64,000 nt of DNA, taken from Hydractinia symbiolongicarpus (Eukaryota; Cnidaria; Hydrozoa; Anthoathecata; Hydractiniidae). A model generated the notes under the pieces. That model made no database searches. It was not told where the DNA came from and worked only from the letters and a program-made list of their open reading frames with translations. The stretch spans positions 11,780,001 through 11,844,000 of the forward strand of contig NC_079882.1 in the NCBI RefSeq assembly GCF_029227915.1, in the 5' to 3' direction. The position numbers were made by a program, and so were the translations under genes. Of the stretch, positions 33,175 through 46,390 are shown piece by piece (within the stretch, counting starts at the first letter, position 1; each line of letters opens with the position of its first letter).

Positions 33175-33530
33175 ACTTTATAAGAAGTGCGCAGCGTTGT
33201 TTAAAAAGTGCGCAGTGTTGTATATGAAGTGTTCAACGCTGTATAAGATGTGTGCAACGCTGTATAAGAAGTTAGCAGTGTTGTATAAGAAGTGAGCGGC
33301 ATTGTTTAAGAAGTGCGCAGTGTTGTATATGAAGTGTGCAACGCTGTATAAGAAGTGTGCAATATTGTATAAGAAGTGCGCAGTGTTGTATAAGAATTGT
33401 GCAGTGTTGTTATAAGAAGTGCGCAGTGTTGTAAAAGGAGTGCGCAGTGTTGCATAAGAACGTATGCAACGCTATATAAGAAGTGCGCAGTGTTGTTTAA
33501 GAAGTGCGCAATATCGTGTAAGAAATGCAC
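33175..33530 (+). repeat. 21-bp minisatellite, second block
   Basis: About 17 imperfect copies of the same 21-bp unit as 32649-32815. Confidence 0.85.
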
Positions 33531-34430
33531 AATTTAAAGTATATTGACTCTTCTGTACCGTCGTAAGAAATACATCGTCATTGGTATTATATTTTTTGCT
33601 GAATTTCAATACTTTACTCTCCAATTTTGCATCCCTATTTGTTAAAAGTTTTAATGTAAAATTTAAACATGTTAACTTTAGGATTTTTTTAACTAAAATA
33701 CGTTTTTACGTCAATAACTGTGCACTGGAAGTGTTAGCTGTACAAAGACGAAAGTCTTGTAAAAATGTAAAGAATGCGTTATTAAACGCGTCGTTTTTGT
33801 TAAAAAGTTTCTATAACAAAAGGTTTACAGGGACACAAAAAAAAATCGAAGGAAGATATGGAAGTAGGAAGATTAGTAAATTCGAACGCTTTTTTGTTAT
33901 TCTTAATCCATGATTCAGCTTCCTTCAGTGGTTTTGATTACTGGGAAAAGCACGTATATTTCATTTCCATCGAAACTGAGTTATCAATGCTTACATCAAT
34001 AACGGCTAAAAGTAGTGGCCATTTTGAATTGTTTAGCATTCACATTATACTTAAGTGGCTAAGTTACGAAAAGAAAAGATAGGAGGGGGAGTGCATTAAA
34101 CTTGTCCTGGGGACGAGGTATTCATTTTTGCTTGCCAGGGGTTCTTTCTAATACCGACATTTTTTTATTGTATCGACAATGTGAGAATTTGGAAACAGAT
34201 TTGGAAACATTTTCGGTAAATTTTAGTCGAAACTTGTTTGTTAAAAAGCAGATCCTGTTGGAAACTTGAACAACGCAATTTTCCGACATGAAAGTAGCTA
34301 GTACAGAGTCTTTAAAGGTCATTTTAAAGCTGTGTTGCTATATAAAAAAATTTTCATTTAGTTTTTTTAGAATTAGGGATTTTAAATTTGTTTTTTTTTG
34401 CAGGATAAAAAAAAGAAAACAATACAAGAA
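33531..34430. other. Upstream region of the first sushi-like gene
   Basis: No gene recognised. CCTGGGGACGAGGT at 34107-34120 is the terminal motif of a foldback repeat family also seen at 55991-56087. A TTTTTTTGCAG just before 34404 could be a 3' splice acceptor for a 5'UTR exon. Confidence 0.4.
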
Positions 34431-34926
34431 ATGGATAAATATTTTGGATTTGTTTTTTTTATGTTAACAATCGCTGTGATTGAGATGAGAAGTATTGAAG
34501 ATGGTTTGCTTTACAAGAATGTGAAGATACCAAAAAATTGGAAAACAGATGATAGATATTCGTTTCAATGGAAAGGTAAATACATCTTATGATCATTTAA
34601 AACATGCTCCCTTGTATATTGTAGTAGCTATAATTTTTATCGATAAATTTCTTTTGTGCTGATTAATTTTTATTTTATTTTTAGGAGATTATACTTACGG
34701 TATACCCGATGATTCAAAATGCGAAAAAGTTATCGTGCCGAAATACGGTCGATTTGTCTGCGGCCCAAAAAATTCGGGTCGGATTATGTGTTTATGTCAG
34801 TGTATGGAGGGATACGAAATCGCTGGGAAACCGATGATATATCTTTGTAAAGATGAAGGAAAATGGCTCGACATAAGACACAATGAAATTCCAACTCCTC
34901 ATCCAGAATGCCAAAAAATCGAATGA
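34431..34926 (+). CDS. Small secreted sushi-like (CCP) protein, copy A
   Basis: Exons 34431-34575 and 34685-34926 (phase 1), 128 residues. The N-terminus MDKYFGFVFFMLTIAVIEM is a likely signal peptide. Exon 2 holds one Cys-rich module: CEK, FVCG, CLCQC, GYE, LCKDEGKW, PEC, which has the CxxxC, GY and GxW landmarks of a sushi/CCP fold. This copy has seven cysteines because of an extra Cys in CLCQC where copy B has CLTEC, so one may be unpaired. The start is set by agreement with copy B. An inverted paralogue lies at 47529-48032 with a similar intron start. Role unknown: a secreted or surface ligand/immune-type protein is possible. Confidence 0.8.
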
Positions 34927-37431
34927 GCGTCTCAAAAAGGCTGGGAATAGATGCTCAAAACAACAGCGATAAAAATAGACTTAATCCTTAGACATTAGTC
35001 AACTTAAGTTATGTTAAGTAAATATATTTCAGCAATTAAACGGAGTGTTGTGTTTTATGTACATTCATAAAAACTTGGGATAAATTCTACATTACGTCAC
35101 GTGTCAACATTAATGGTGGGGCAAAATTGACATTTTGTCTTGTGACCTTACATAAGGTGTGCACGCACAAAAACTCGAGACCGAAAAAAACTGAGCAATC
35201 GAGACCGGCCGTACTGAAATAACAAATGTAAATTCAAACTTTCGAAATTTTAAAATTGACTGATAACAATATTTTATAATTTGGAAAAAAATATACTAAA
35301 AAATAAGTGCTAAATACAGGCAAGGATAAGAGTAAATCTCAAATAAACTCCATAAAAAATAATGTGTGTCCACAATTTTTTATCTCCATGTTAATAAAAG
35401 TTTTTGAACCATATTTGCTGCACGCTAGTTCTATCGCCACTTTCTCGTTATTCATACAAGTTCATACAAGCTTCGCTGACAGCAGTTATATTTTAAGGTT
35501 TTATAAGGAGAAATAGAAATGACTTTTAACCATGAAACAACATATAATTCTCCCTAGAACATTTTCTTTTTACAAGGATCATCATCACGCTCCGCTGTGA
35601 TAACTTCAACTGTGTTATATTATCAAAAAAATTTATTCCGAAATACCGACAGAGAAAGGGAAGAAGCGCAGTAAAAAATATAAAAAAACAATAATCTAAG
35701 AAAAAAGCTCACTTGATTCGACTTGAAAGGTCGTCCATACTTGAGTCTTTTTTTTGGGGGGGGGGGGGGGGGGGTATTTTGACATTTTGATGAGATTTCA
35801 ACCTCATAAGAACTTTAACTGTGTGGAACTTATACAACTAGTTGTTTACCCTTCGAATACGATCCCAGGTCTAGTAATCTGTAATCAACTTCCATATAGC
35901 TTCCTGAACAACATCCCCTTGTTTATAGTTCACCCCCTCCCCCCTTTACCCTATTTTTTTGCATGCTATGGTCTGCAAAAGGAAATGTCACAGGTGTCAC
36001 TCAATCCAGTACCTTTTTTCACTTAGTAAGTTCTTCCCTTCCATTCTTCTCGTACTACTGTAACCCACTATTTCTTATCTCAGGTGCTATTTATTGACAA
36101 GAAAATCCAAAATTATTGCTCATAACACAACAGTGATTATAAACTGATTAACTCACTCAATTTTATTTTACAAAGTAGACTCGTACAATCTAAATTTTTT
36201 GTACAAAATGCACCAATTGATGAATGCAATTTGAAAATTCTGGAATCTGTTAACAGTCTTTGACGTTGAATAATCGCCACTAGTAAAATGCCTAAAAATG
36301 TTTCTGTTAAGAAAGTATGTTGAGTTCTCGGTTGTTTGTTTTGGAGAGTATCGTAAGGAAAACGTACAAAAATAGATATAATAGAAAGAGAAGTGTGAAT
36401 CATAGCTAAAGCATGGCCCATTTAGAATGTCATTATTCTTGATCGAGTGGGAGAAGTGTGTCGATTGCTTCTTAATTTGCGTTGATGCTACTTTATAGCT
36501 TCATTTAAAACTAATCAGTAAACTATTACGGAAAACCTGTTACGAAATATTTGGACGTATCGTCAGCAAATGTCACGCAAAACTTCTTCTTTTGTTATAA
36601 TCGTTTTCAATTAGTACTTTTTTCTGCTTGCTTATTATTCACGGATAAGTTCTTCAAGTTATAGTGACACATTTACTAGAGTTTTAGTTGTCTAATGCAT
36701 AACATTAGAAAAAAATATTTCAATTCCAATGCGCTTGAGTTAGTTCCAGATTTCGCTTTCTGAATTTTATGCACTGATCGTTTTAAAGAGTACTTAAAAA
36801 GGCATGTTAACGTATTCGTAAGGTTTTAAACATCTTCATTCGAAGTATTTGTAGGCTCACATTTTTCAATGCTTTTGCCATTTTGCGAAATTTTCTCATT
36901 ATTTGAACATCAGTCAGAAATTTGGTACGTCTTAAAATGAGCAGTCTAGTGATGATGCAATTTGCATTATTCACAATTTCGGAAATAATTTGTTTAACTT
37001 CGTGTTAGTCATCTTGTTATAGCGAAAAAACCTACAACATTTATTTATCCATACTTTCTTAGCCTGTCAAACTATGTAGAATGTTAAGACGCTGTCAAAA
37101 TGAAAGCTTTGGAGTAACGTGTGAAGGTTTTTACGTTCTCACCAGGAGAGATTACGATCTTATCTTATGTTTTTCTTCGCATTTAAATGACCGCATCTTA
37201 ACGAAACACTCTTCAAGTTTACACAATGTTTGTTTAAACAAGGCAAAAGATAATGAAAAATTAGGCTATTTTTACACAAGCTCTTGGATAAATACATACC
37301 AACAGAGAAAGAAAGAGTAAATCTGACACTAAAAGTGTACATGTATCTTTAAGTAGAAGCGAAGAGGCGTTTGAAAACTTGAAACGGCGTCTTACTATTT
37401 TCGTTTATTCTTTGACAGTGATAAAAACAAG
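34927..37431. other. Intergenic, includes a 19-G run
   Basis: No gene recognised. A run of 19 G lies at 35756-35774. The 36394-36535 segment is one arm of the inverted duplication. Confidence 0.5.
36394..36535 (+). repeat. Inverted duplication arm, left
   Basis: Nearly identical to the reverse complement of 46391-46530 (contains CTTGATCGAGTGGGAGAAGT and TTAAAACTAATCAGTAAACT). Same orientation relation as the two sushi-like genes. Confidence 0.85.
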
Positions 37432-39755
37432 ATGGGAAAGCAAAACAGCAAGTTGAAGCCAAGAGCTATTGCTGATTTGAGAGATAAAACCGAACTTAGT
37501 GAGCTGGAGCTACAGGAATTCTACAAAGGTATCAGGTTTTATGCTTCTTGCATGCGCAGTACCATGTGGAAATTTTTGCGTTAAAAATCGAGACTTGATT
37601 AAAAATATAAAAGTCAAAAGTTATTACATTAGCTGACTGAACTGCACACAATTTTTAGAGGTATTGTTAAGACCAGTGCTGTCTGCGAAAATTTTAACAT
37701 AAGGAATGATACGAAAAAGTTTCTTCGAAACAGGTTTTTTTAAGTGTAAATTTTTTCTGTGGGAAATTTATCGAAGTGGAAGAGCAGAGATCTCTTATTG
37801 TTTTCTTTATATTCTTCGTACAAATTCGTTTCCAATGGGGTAAATCCGCTCGTGAATTGGGAGGATTTTTTTTTAAAAATTCTGTGATGTATTGAAATGT
37901 TTTTAGAAGTGTTTGAAATTATACATCTTGAACATCTTTTGTTCTGACTTATCCAAGAATTTGGAGCTTCAGTCTGAAAAGACTTTAGCAAAATAAATTT
38001 TCGTAGAGAAGATTCCTGGACTGCAAATTTAATTTAATTTATTTAAAGAGAAAAAAATAGGAATTTTTTAGGTACAAATAAGTAGAAATACAGATTATCC
38101 AAAATACTTGCTTTATATATGTTAAGCTACTTGACTTTATTCTTTCATTTGAAGTAAGGCTGTATCGAAGTCCTAGAAAAAGGGTTAAAATTTACTTTAG
38201 TTCACGTCTCTTTATATGCTGTGATGACGTCAAAGGGAGGGTATTTCAAAAATGTCGCACCAAGTGACCTTAAGTGCTAATTTAATTGGAAATTCTTAGG
38301 CACATAACAGCGCACCAGTTCGTTCCAAGGGTCAGTTTTCTGATTAACATGAATAAAGTCGACACACCCTGGGTACTAGGTTGTGCAGTGCAAAATAAAC
38401 TTAATGTCTATAAAGTTAAAAATGGAGGTTCATTTTAATAATTACAAATCCTAATTTTTCTATTTGTAAAGCTGAGTCTGCAGCGCAAGCAAATGTACGC
38501 ACATATATTTATCTAACAATTACAATAAATGTGTGTGAAAAAAGATGAAAAAAAATTCCTGTAGGATGTACGTATACAAATAAGATGATAAATTTCTGTT
38601 ATAAGAATTTATAATTAGTGACAATGTCGAGGCTCGATGCTACTACAATTTAATAATTGGTGAAGAATAGTATACAGACTCAAAATACATCAAGCATTTT
38701 CACTTGCTTTAGTCTTTTTTGTCAATGTAAGAAAAAATAATTTACCACTCTTCATCCTTTTTTTTAGCTTTTCTAAAAGATTATCCAGATGGCACGCTGA
38801 CTTTCCCACAGTTTAAAGTTATTTTCCATCAATACTTTCCAAACGGAGATGCCGAGCAATTTGCAGAACAAGTGTTTAAAACATTTGACGAAAATGGAGA
38901 TGGTTATATTGATTTCCGTGAGTTTATTTGCGGACTAAGTGTCACAAGAAAAGGATCGATCGAAGCCAAATTAAGATGGGCTTTTTCAATGTACGATTTG
39001 GATAAAAACGGGTAAGAAGAATATATATTAGAAGGAAAGCAATTTATAGGTACAATGCCGGGCATAGGCCAGTGGAAAAATCCACGGAAATACTTTTGCA
39101 TCTCTCCCTACCATTGTTTTGAAGGGCAGTCATTTTAAACAGACAAAACACAGGTACGAATATAACATACTGTTTTTCTAAAAGATTCGCGCCGTGTGAA
39201 CGTAGCGAAATATACTTATTATTGTACGTCAGCATTTCCCATTTCGACTTTTTCAGGTTTTCAAGCGGGCTGTCGCATGGATTGTTCCATAATGTATTGT
39301 CACTTTGAATGCCAAAAACATTCATTTTGGAAGAAATATTATATGTGGGATTGTAATACAATGACAAATAACAATAAAATAAAAATAATATATTTTATAA
39401 CAAAAGTGAGACCGGAAAAATTATTCCCCACTAATAGATAGACCAACCTTTCAGTAGTTATTATTTCTTTTTGTCCTGGAAACGAGGTTATGTGTTAGAC
39501 AAAATGTACAAGCCAGAATGTTATTTTAGATCCATATCAAAAGAGGAAATGCATGAGATAGTCGGAGCAATCTACAAGATGGTTGGAAACAGCATCGATG
39601 TACCAGAGGACGAGTCAACGCCAGAAAAAAGAGTAGAAAAAATATTTGCCAATCTTGATTCTGATTTAGATGGCACGTTATCATTGGAGGAATTTATAGA
39701 GGGCGCGAAAAACGATTCGTCGATTGCCAAATTATTACAGGGTGATAACATTTAA
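37432..39755 (+). CDS. Second hippocalcin-like neuronal calcium sensor, 3 exons
   Basis: Exons 37432-37528, 38768-39011, 39530-39755; 188 residues. First two exons are the same lengths (97 and 244 nt) and phases as in the 27681 gene, so they arose by duplication. Start [10 protein letters not shown] is a myristoylation signal. EF1 is degenerate with DYPDG: the family's conserved Cys of DCPDG is replaced by Tyr. EF2 [12 protein letters not shown] is intact. EF3 is DLDKNGSISKEE. EF4 is [12 protein letters not shown]. The C-terminus is shorter (LLQGDNI). More diverged than the upstream gene, suggesting specialised use. Cytoplasmic/membrane calcium sensor by family. Confidence 0.93.
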
Positions 39756-41911
39756 CATAATTGGATTATAAATTTCATTTGTGCATAGGTGAAATGTCAG
39801 CAAAGAAAGTAGCAACATTTAAGAAAAATACTGCGTGTTGTCTTGGACATCTAAACAGATTTCTTTTTAAAATGCTGCTAATTCTTTTTTATACAATTCT
39901 TGATGCCCAGATGTTTTTAATATCTATATAAATTACAGAAAAAGTGGATTGATATTTAGGCTATGTAACTTTAACTCAAATTGAACGTTTAGCTTGTCAT
40001 AAACATTTTATATTGTTGTCTTAGACTTGTGTTTTTCTGGTCCTTGTTTTATTTAACAGTCAGAATGTATAATATCAGAGGCAGTTGTTGATCAATAGAA
40101 TATATTTAAATGGTGTGTCTCTTTCCAACAAGATTTACTAAATTGATTTATGTACTTTAATTTGCGTTCTTGGTAATAAGGGAATTAGTGCAGGAGAAAT
40201 GAGCATAAGAAAGAGCACACATAAGCACTTCCATGATGGCCGATCAGGTAGAAACTGTTGACTTGTTCTGCTAAAGGATTTTTTTTGAAAAGAATAACAT
40301 TGCCCCTCTCACGCCCAGCTTTAAAGAATCCATTTTTCCTTTATTTAGTGTCAGGTCTCTTATTGACGTCACTGTTTGCGAAACGCAGACCCAAGAAAAA
40401 AAATTATTTGCAAAGTTATTTAAAAAACAGGCAACGATGGAGCAAACCATAAACAAGCAAGACACTTACTTATAAGTACTGGATCTAACAAAACTTTGCA
40501 ATTGGAATTGAATTTCGGTGTTTTGTCTTCAAGGATATTTTTATGACTGTCAATATTTGATTTCTGAAACTCAATGTCGTTTCTGGAGCTTCTTTCTCGC
40601 GTTTGTGGCTAGTGCATATCAGAAAGCGAAAACGAATCTCTGGGGAAGAGATTATTCTGAGTCCCAGAGAGTATCTATTTTTAAAAGATGTTGCAACTGT
40701 AATGACAAAAAGATTGTCGTTAGTTCAACAAAAGAAATTTGATGATCTGGAATGGTAACACTTCGTGGGTAATAAAAATGATCCATAAATATTAATTAGA
40801 TCGTTGTTACTCCAATAAAAAAAATTCGATGAAGGGTGCGGGGGTATGATCATTTTTGGTACGAGCTGTTATTTAGGGGTGGCTGGGAGTTGCAAAGCTC
40901 TTTTGGTATGTAACAGAGAATTTTTATGTATTTACGGATATTTTTAGTTATTTTAGTGTATAGTTTGTACCTTTAATTTGTTTCTTGCCTCTGGACTTAC
41001 GTAAAAATACCTAAAATGTCATCTTGTATGCTAAAAAAATGACCCGTTACATCTTTTTCTTATATTAGAGCACTAATTTGCCTGGTTATCTGTTTCATGA
41101 AGGTTTTTGGTAGCATAGGAAATGAATAAATGAGGTTTTAAGATTTGAAATATTGCGTAACAAGAGGGGGTGGGCGGGTAAGTGGATGGGTGGATAGGTG
41201 GATGGGTGGTACTAGATTTGTTACGATGTGTTGCAAGGGGTGAGGGGTGGTAAAAAAATGGCGAATTTGGGTGTCATGTTAATTATTAAATGGCCCCCTT
41301 ATCAACGTAGAGAATCACAATACAAAATTTAATATTAACGTAGTGAGCGAGAAAGATCAAGAGTAGGAGTTAACTTAATTTTTTATACTCGACAACTTTT
41401 ATTTACTACTTATCGTTAAAAAGTCAGCTAAAAACTTTTAGTCAGCAAAAATATTTGTCACTTGAACAGAATTTAGTCACTTCTTAGCAAATATTTAGAA
41501 ATAACTGTTGAATTTGTTGAAGTCGTAACAAATCTTCATGAATGACTGGAGATGACCCACACAACTCAAACTAACTTTCCGTCCGACCATCCGTCCGTCT
41601 GTCACGCAAAATGGTAGCTTAGCTGCGCAGGTAGCGAGACGCACGCAATGCGGTATAAAAAGGACGGGCGAACACGTGGATTTTACCACGGGTTAACGAC
41701 TAGTTTTTTTTTTAATGTACAACAAGCGCCAAGTTCTTTCTGTTGACATTAGGTACAGATTTAAAAACTAGTGAGAATGATCAACCATTTAACATGGAGG
41801 TATTTAATGCAATACTTCTATCAACATTGTCGTTGAGAGAGAAAGATCATCAAGCAAAAACCTTGCTAAAGTTTAAGAAAGCGGTAAAAATATTTTAACC
41901 GCCGACATACA
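39756..41911. other. Gene-free region with a GGTGGAT-type simple repeat
   Basis: No exon recognised. A simple repeat of GGTGGATG/GGTGGATA units lies at 41165-41212. A copy of a dispersed repeat (GTCACGCAAAATGGTAGCTT...) lies at 41590-41705 and recurs at 50890-51110. Confidence 0.5.
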
Positions 41912-42193
41912 GTGCCAACGTCACTTGAGATCAAAAATAAAGTTTGGCTGAAAAATCAAAGAATACAGGACAGGAAAAGTGGAAAGTTTTCTTCTAACTG
42001 CACAGCCCCGTATACTATAGAACTTATGACAAAGAAAGGTTTATGTACATTAAAGAACGAACGTAGTCCTGTGCTAACTAAGTCCTGTGCTAACTTTGGA
42101 ATCCAAAAAGTATTCAATTGTCTTAAATTATTGGAAAACTCGCTATTTGCAAAATTCGCAAAAATTAATTCCCGCGAAATTTTTCATTTTTAA
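41912..42193 (+). pseudogene. Integrase C-terminal-like remnant
   Basis: The frame reads KNKVWLKNQRIQDRKSGKF, then APYTIELMTKKGLCTLKN, similar in layout to the C-terminal domain of Ty3/gypsy or Ginger-type integrases (VWLKN, GPYxI, YTLKN). The catalytic core is absent and no LTRs were seen nearby. Recognition is by motif pattern only. Confidence 0.4.
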
Positions 42194-42514
42194 AAATGAT
42201 TCATATTAATTGTTTTTTTTCCTGATTTACCTGGAACTACACATAATATAGAAATAGAAACTTTGACTTCAGCAGTCTTTATTCTAGGAAATATAAACCC
42301 TAGGGAGTCTTTTTACTAGATTAAATTACCGGGGAAGTCAATATTCACTGGAATATAATGACTCGGAAGTTATTTTTAAGTTAAATTAAAATTTTCGGTG
42401 ACACTGGACCAAACTCTGGTTAGAAATTAGCGTGAGAACCTAAAAACGTTATTTCAACACATCATATAGCCAGTTTTCTAACCGATAATAAAGCTAAATT
42501 GAAACAAAAATTAC

Positions 42515-42583
42515 TATAGATCTGATTCGTCATGGATTTCATTGCAATATTTAGCAGGTATTCCATGACGGATCAGAATCTGT
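42515..42583 (+). ncRNA. Pre-miRNA-like hairpin
   Basis: The 5' arm AGATCTGATTCGTCATGGA pairs with the 3' arm TCCATGACGGATCAGAATCT: about 21 bp, one single-base bulge and two G-U pairs, loop about 19 nt. Length and near-perfect pairing fit cnidarian miRNA precursors, but a foldback repeat is an equal possibility. Confidence 0.35.
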
Positions 42584-43636
42584 AAAAAAAATTGAAAACC
42601 GAAATGAAGATGTTAAACACTCCACGACCCTAAAAACCTAATAGAACGGAAAAGAGTTGTTTAGTGAAAGTAAAAACGCCATAGCTTGTAGCCAATCTAA
42701 ATGTTTGAAAACGATAATATAGCTGCTTCAGACTAACCCTGATGAAATATCTGATACTTGTACCTAAATATCTAGTACGTGCGAACATGAGTTCCTTTAA
42801 ATATCAAGAAACAGATTAGCTTCCCGGTGTTGCTAGGTGTGTCTTTACCATGGCAACTATTCATTTCTTTGGTATTTTGCAAAATATTCACAACAAAAGG
42901 TTGTGAACGCAAAACTTTTAACTAATTTTAGAATTTACTTGAGACAGTTAATTTCTATGGAATTTATGTCTAATTTTTTTTATTCATTCATAAAATTTAC
43001 CATAGAATGAAGTTAACTTGTTTTATCAAAAAAACATCTGTGGTTTCTATCATAAATTGAAGCAATTAAAACATTTTTTAATGCAAGTTTGAAATTTCAA
43101 TTCAAATTTGGCTAATGCATTTTTCCCATGTATGATGGCAGAAACATGATCTGTTTTTTTCGTGTCATGTAAAAATATTTGCGTGATAACACTTCTGCAA
43201 TTGTCGTTAATCCAACGTTTGGGGAAAATGTAGGGATTAATCCTTAATACTTATTGCGCCTTTCTCGGGTGTGTTATACAAAAAATTGACAACTGTAACT
43301 TGCGACATTAATCCCACTTCTAAATTTAATTATTTTTCCTGATTTTCTTTCTTCATTAGATCCACCTCTAAACCACGATGTTTAAAGGTTGCGTTGTTGA
43401 CCGTCTATGTTATTTAATTAGAGTCAATAATTTCAACTTTGAGTAGAAAGTTTAAAATTCCCACCTGTTCACTTTCTTCGCATAATAGCCCCTTGAACTC
43501 AAGTTACTTTTTTACTGTTACGGCACCATTAAACGTACCCTTCTATTTAACGCCTCTTTCCAATGGGCGCGACACTTCCTTAAATTTGTGATGCGTATCC
43601 CTTCTCCTACAGCCCTTTTATTAAGCGCCTCTCATA

Positions 43637-43723
43637 GTCAGTCAAAAAACCAGTGCGCATAATGTATTATGCGCACTGGTTTTTTGACTGACTAGCAAAG
43701 GTGTATTAATACACCTTTGCTAG
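43637..43723. repeat. Two adjacent perfect palindromes
   Basis: 43637-43692: 27-bp perfect arms starting GTCAGTCAAAAAACCAGTGC around a 2-nt centre. 43692-43723: a perfect 32-bp palindrome CTAGCAAAGGTGTATT and its complement. They share one base. Confidence 0.95.
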
Positions 43724-46390
43724 AATCGTCACTAAAAACTTACGTTGAACAAAAGTGTTGCCACAAAAATATGCATCCCTAATTACGCAAAAATATTGTG
43801 GCTAAGTTAAATTTTCGCCTACGCGAAACTTTCAGTTGGTGTGAAAAAAGCACGCTGGCAAAACAACATTTGGCATTGGACATTACTCCGGAAATGAAGG
43901 CTTTACGCAAAATTAAGAAAATTTAACACCTAATAAATATACAGTTAAAATACGTTTTTTTATATTATATTATTATTTGTATGTATTTAGATTTAGGTGT
44001 GTTTGATATGTTGTTGCCGTATAATTCATGCGCCTGATAATGGACTTAGTCACTGTTGTTCTTGTGATGTCTCCTGACAATTTACCGTTAATTGTTGTGT
44101 TTATAGCAAAACGTGCTGCACGTATCAGAATCATACGTTGTGCGGTATTGCTGTTGTTTTAATTTAAATTTATATTGACATTCTAATGGGGAAAAAACAT
44201 TAAAATAATACATAATCTCTTCCCCAAATTATTACACGCAGCAAAATAGCACCAATGTAATGAAAAAAAGAGGCTTTGTAGATTCTGAAAAATGATTGAC
44301 GCAGAAAGAACTCGTTGCAATATATCAAGGTCAGACTATCACGTCATTCGAACATCATACCACATAACTTGAATTCTTTTGGTTAAAAGCTAATTCGTAC
44401 TTAATTTTCTAAAAGATATTTTCGTAGTAGCTACCACCAGTAAAGAAAAATCAACTTAAGAAAAAGTAAAAAAAAAAAAAATGAAAACGCACTGTCACAT
44501 TAAATAATATATATATATATATAATATATATTTAATATAAATAACTACATAAATGTTAAAGAAATTAATATAGTAAAATAATTTCCGACCAAAAAAATAT
44601 TTCTATTAACAAATTTTCATGAGATTTAAAATATAAATCACTTTTTGAAAACTCTTTAGTTTTTTATCTCTATTTAATGACTTGCAGACCTGGAGATTTT
44701 TAAAAGATTGCGCAGTTCATCGCTCTAATTCCTTAACCCTAGTTACATAAATGCAGTTAGCATTTTGTGAGTAGCTATTGTGGTTTGTCCACATTTGTCG
44801 GAACGCTCAGCACAAGATGTAAATATCAGAGTTAGGTTTTTATACAATCGATTAACTGTAGTTTTTAGCTAACGCAGCTGTAACCATTATGTCTAGTCCT
44901 AGCTACGCATGCCATTAAAAAGTGTTAAAAAGTTTGATCGTCTGCAGAAGGAGCGACCAAGAGGTCTTTGTACTATAAAGTACGTGATAAAATTTTAGAG
45001 CTGTGTAACGCTTTTGACGAGTTCATTTTTTAAAAAAAATAATTTGTTTTCAAAGTTTTTGTAGATCAACAATCGTCAATTTTTTTTTATTGCTATGAAG
45101 TTGATTCGGAAAATCAAATCACTCCTCCGCCTTTGCGGTGAATGTGTTTACATTTGTAGAAAGATATTAATAACAAAAAATTAAAACTAATTGATTGTGG
45201 CGGTCCTGTCATTTCTTCAATTAACTCTACTGCGAAATAATGATGCGACAAATTATGAAAAATAAACAATTCATCAGAACTACAGTGAAGAATGGTTTCA
45301 TTGTATCTCATGGATTTATTCACTGTCGTGTTTTGTTCAAGCCTCCATGTGATCTGTTTTCGCGCCCTTTCTGTAAGGAGAAGCTGTGTAAGAATATAAG
45401 CGTAAGATTTTGATAAAAGAAAAATTAAAAGCAACTAAAGAGCAAGCAAGGCTTACATTATATGAAAATTTACATTTTAAGCATTAAATTACGAGGTTAT
45501 TTAAATTAACGCTCCGAAGAAATTTGTTTTGTTGCTTCTTAAGAATCTTAACGAAATTTCTTGCCTTCAAAAAATAGAGAACAAGTTGAAGTTTTCTAGT
45601 CGGACTGTAAATGTATATTTCAATGAAGAAAGTACACTTTAATACACATTAAGAGTACCTTCTACTTCCTAACCTAAAGCTACGTTTATTTTTTAGTTAA
45701 AAAATTGTCTCTAAAGTTACGGTATCCGTCCGAAAGCGTTAAAAACACGGTAAAAATTATCTAACAAACAAGTTTCTTTAAGTTTTTGACTTTCATTATG
45801 ATGATATTTTCGAGATGTTAAACTTGAGAAATTTTAATTTTATTATTTTTAATTTCCGTATTTCAATGTTTAAGTTATAAATTTTATAGATAATATAAAT
45901 TGCAACTACAAGAAAAATGAAAATCTTAATATTCTCCATAGAGTTTCTCAATAGAGTTTCAATAAACAATAAGTTTTTAACATCAAAAGACACTGCAAAA
46001 ACAGTGCCTTTCCGTCACCAGACTTTTTTTAGACTTTAAAAAGCAATACTGAATGACTATCTTTGATGCAAAGTCATTTAGCATCAAAGATTGGCACAGG
46101 TTGTTTGAACTACCGTGTTTTCACAACTAGATGTAGAAAGTTGGGATAACAGATTATGATTTCAAAACAGAATTATTTCCAGTCTGTTTACTGGTTCTGT
46201 CAGTACTAAGGTAACTGTTGGTCTACTACTGCTGCTATTCCTCTTATTTAATTGGAGAAATATTCTCTCTTTCTTAAAAGTTTTTAATCGTACTCATACA
46301 GACTTTCGCGAAAGACAGTCTTTAGAAAATTCGGAAGTTGCGTAAAGTTATAGTCAGCTATTGTAACGAATTGCTATATGGTAACAACAT

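Noticed and set aside
33306-33530. Minus-strand frame with 7-residue SYTTLHT repeats
   Set aside because: A by-product of the 21-bp minisatellite; unit length is a multiple of three, so any stop-free phase stays open.
32649-33530. CRISPR-like regular repeats
   Set aside because: Repeats are contiguous with no spacers and the genome is eukaryotic.
35754-36026. Frame starting with a poly-Gly run
   Set aside because: The Gly run is translation of a 19-G homopolymer; no domain follows.
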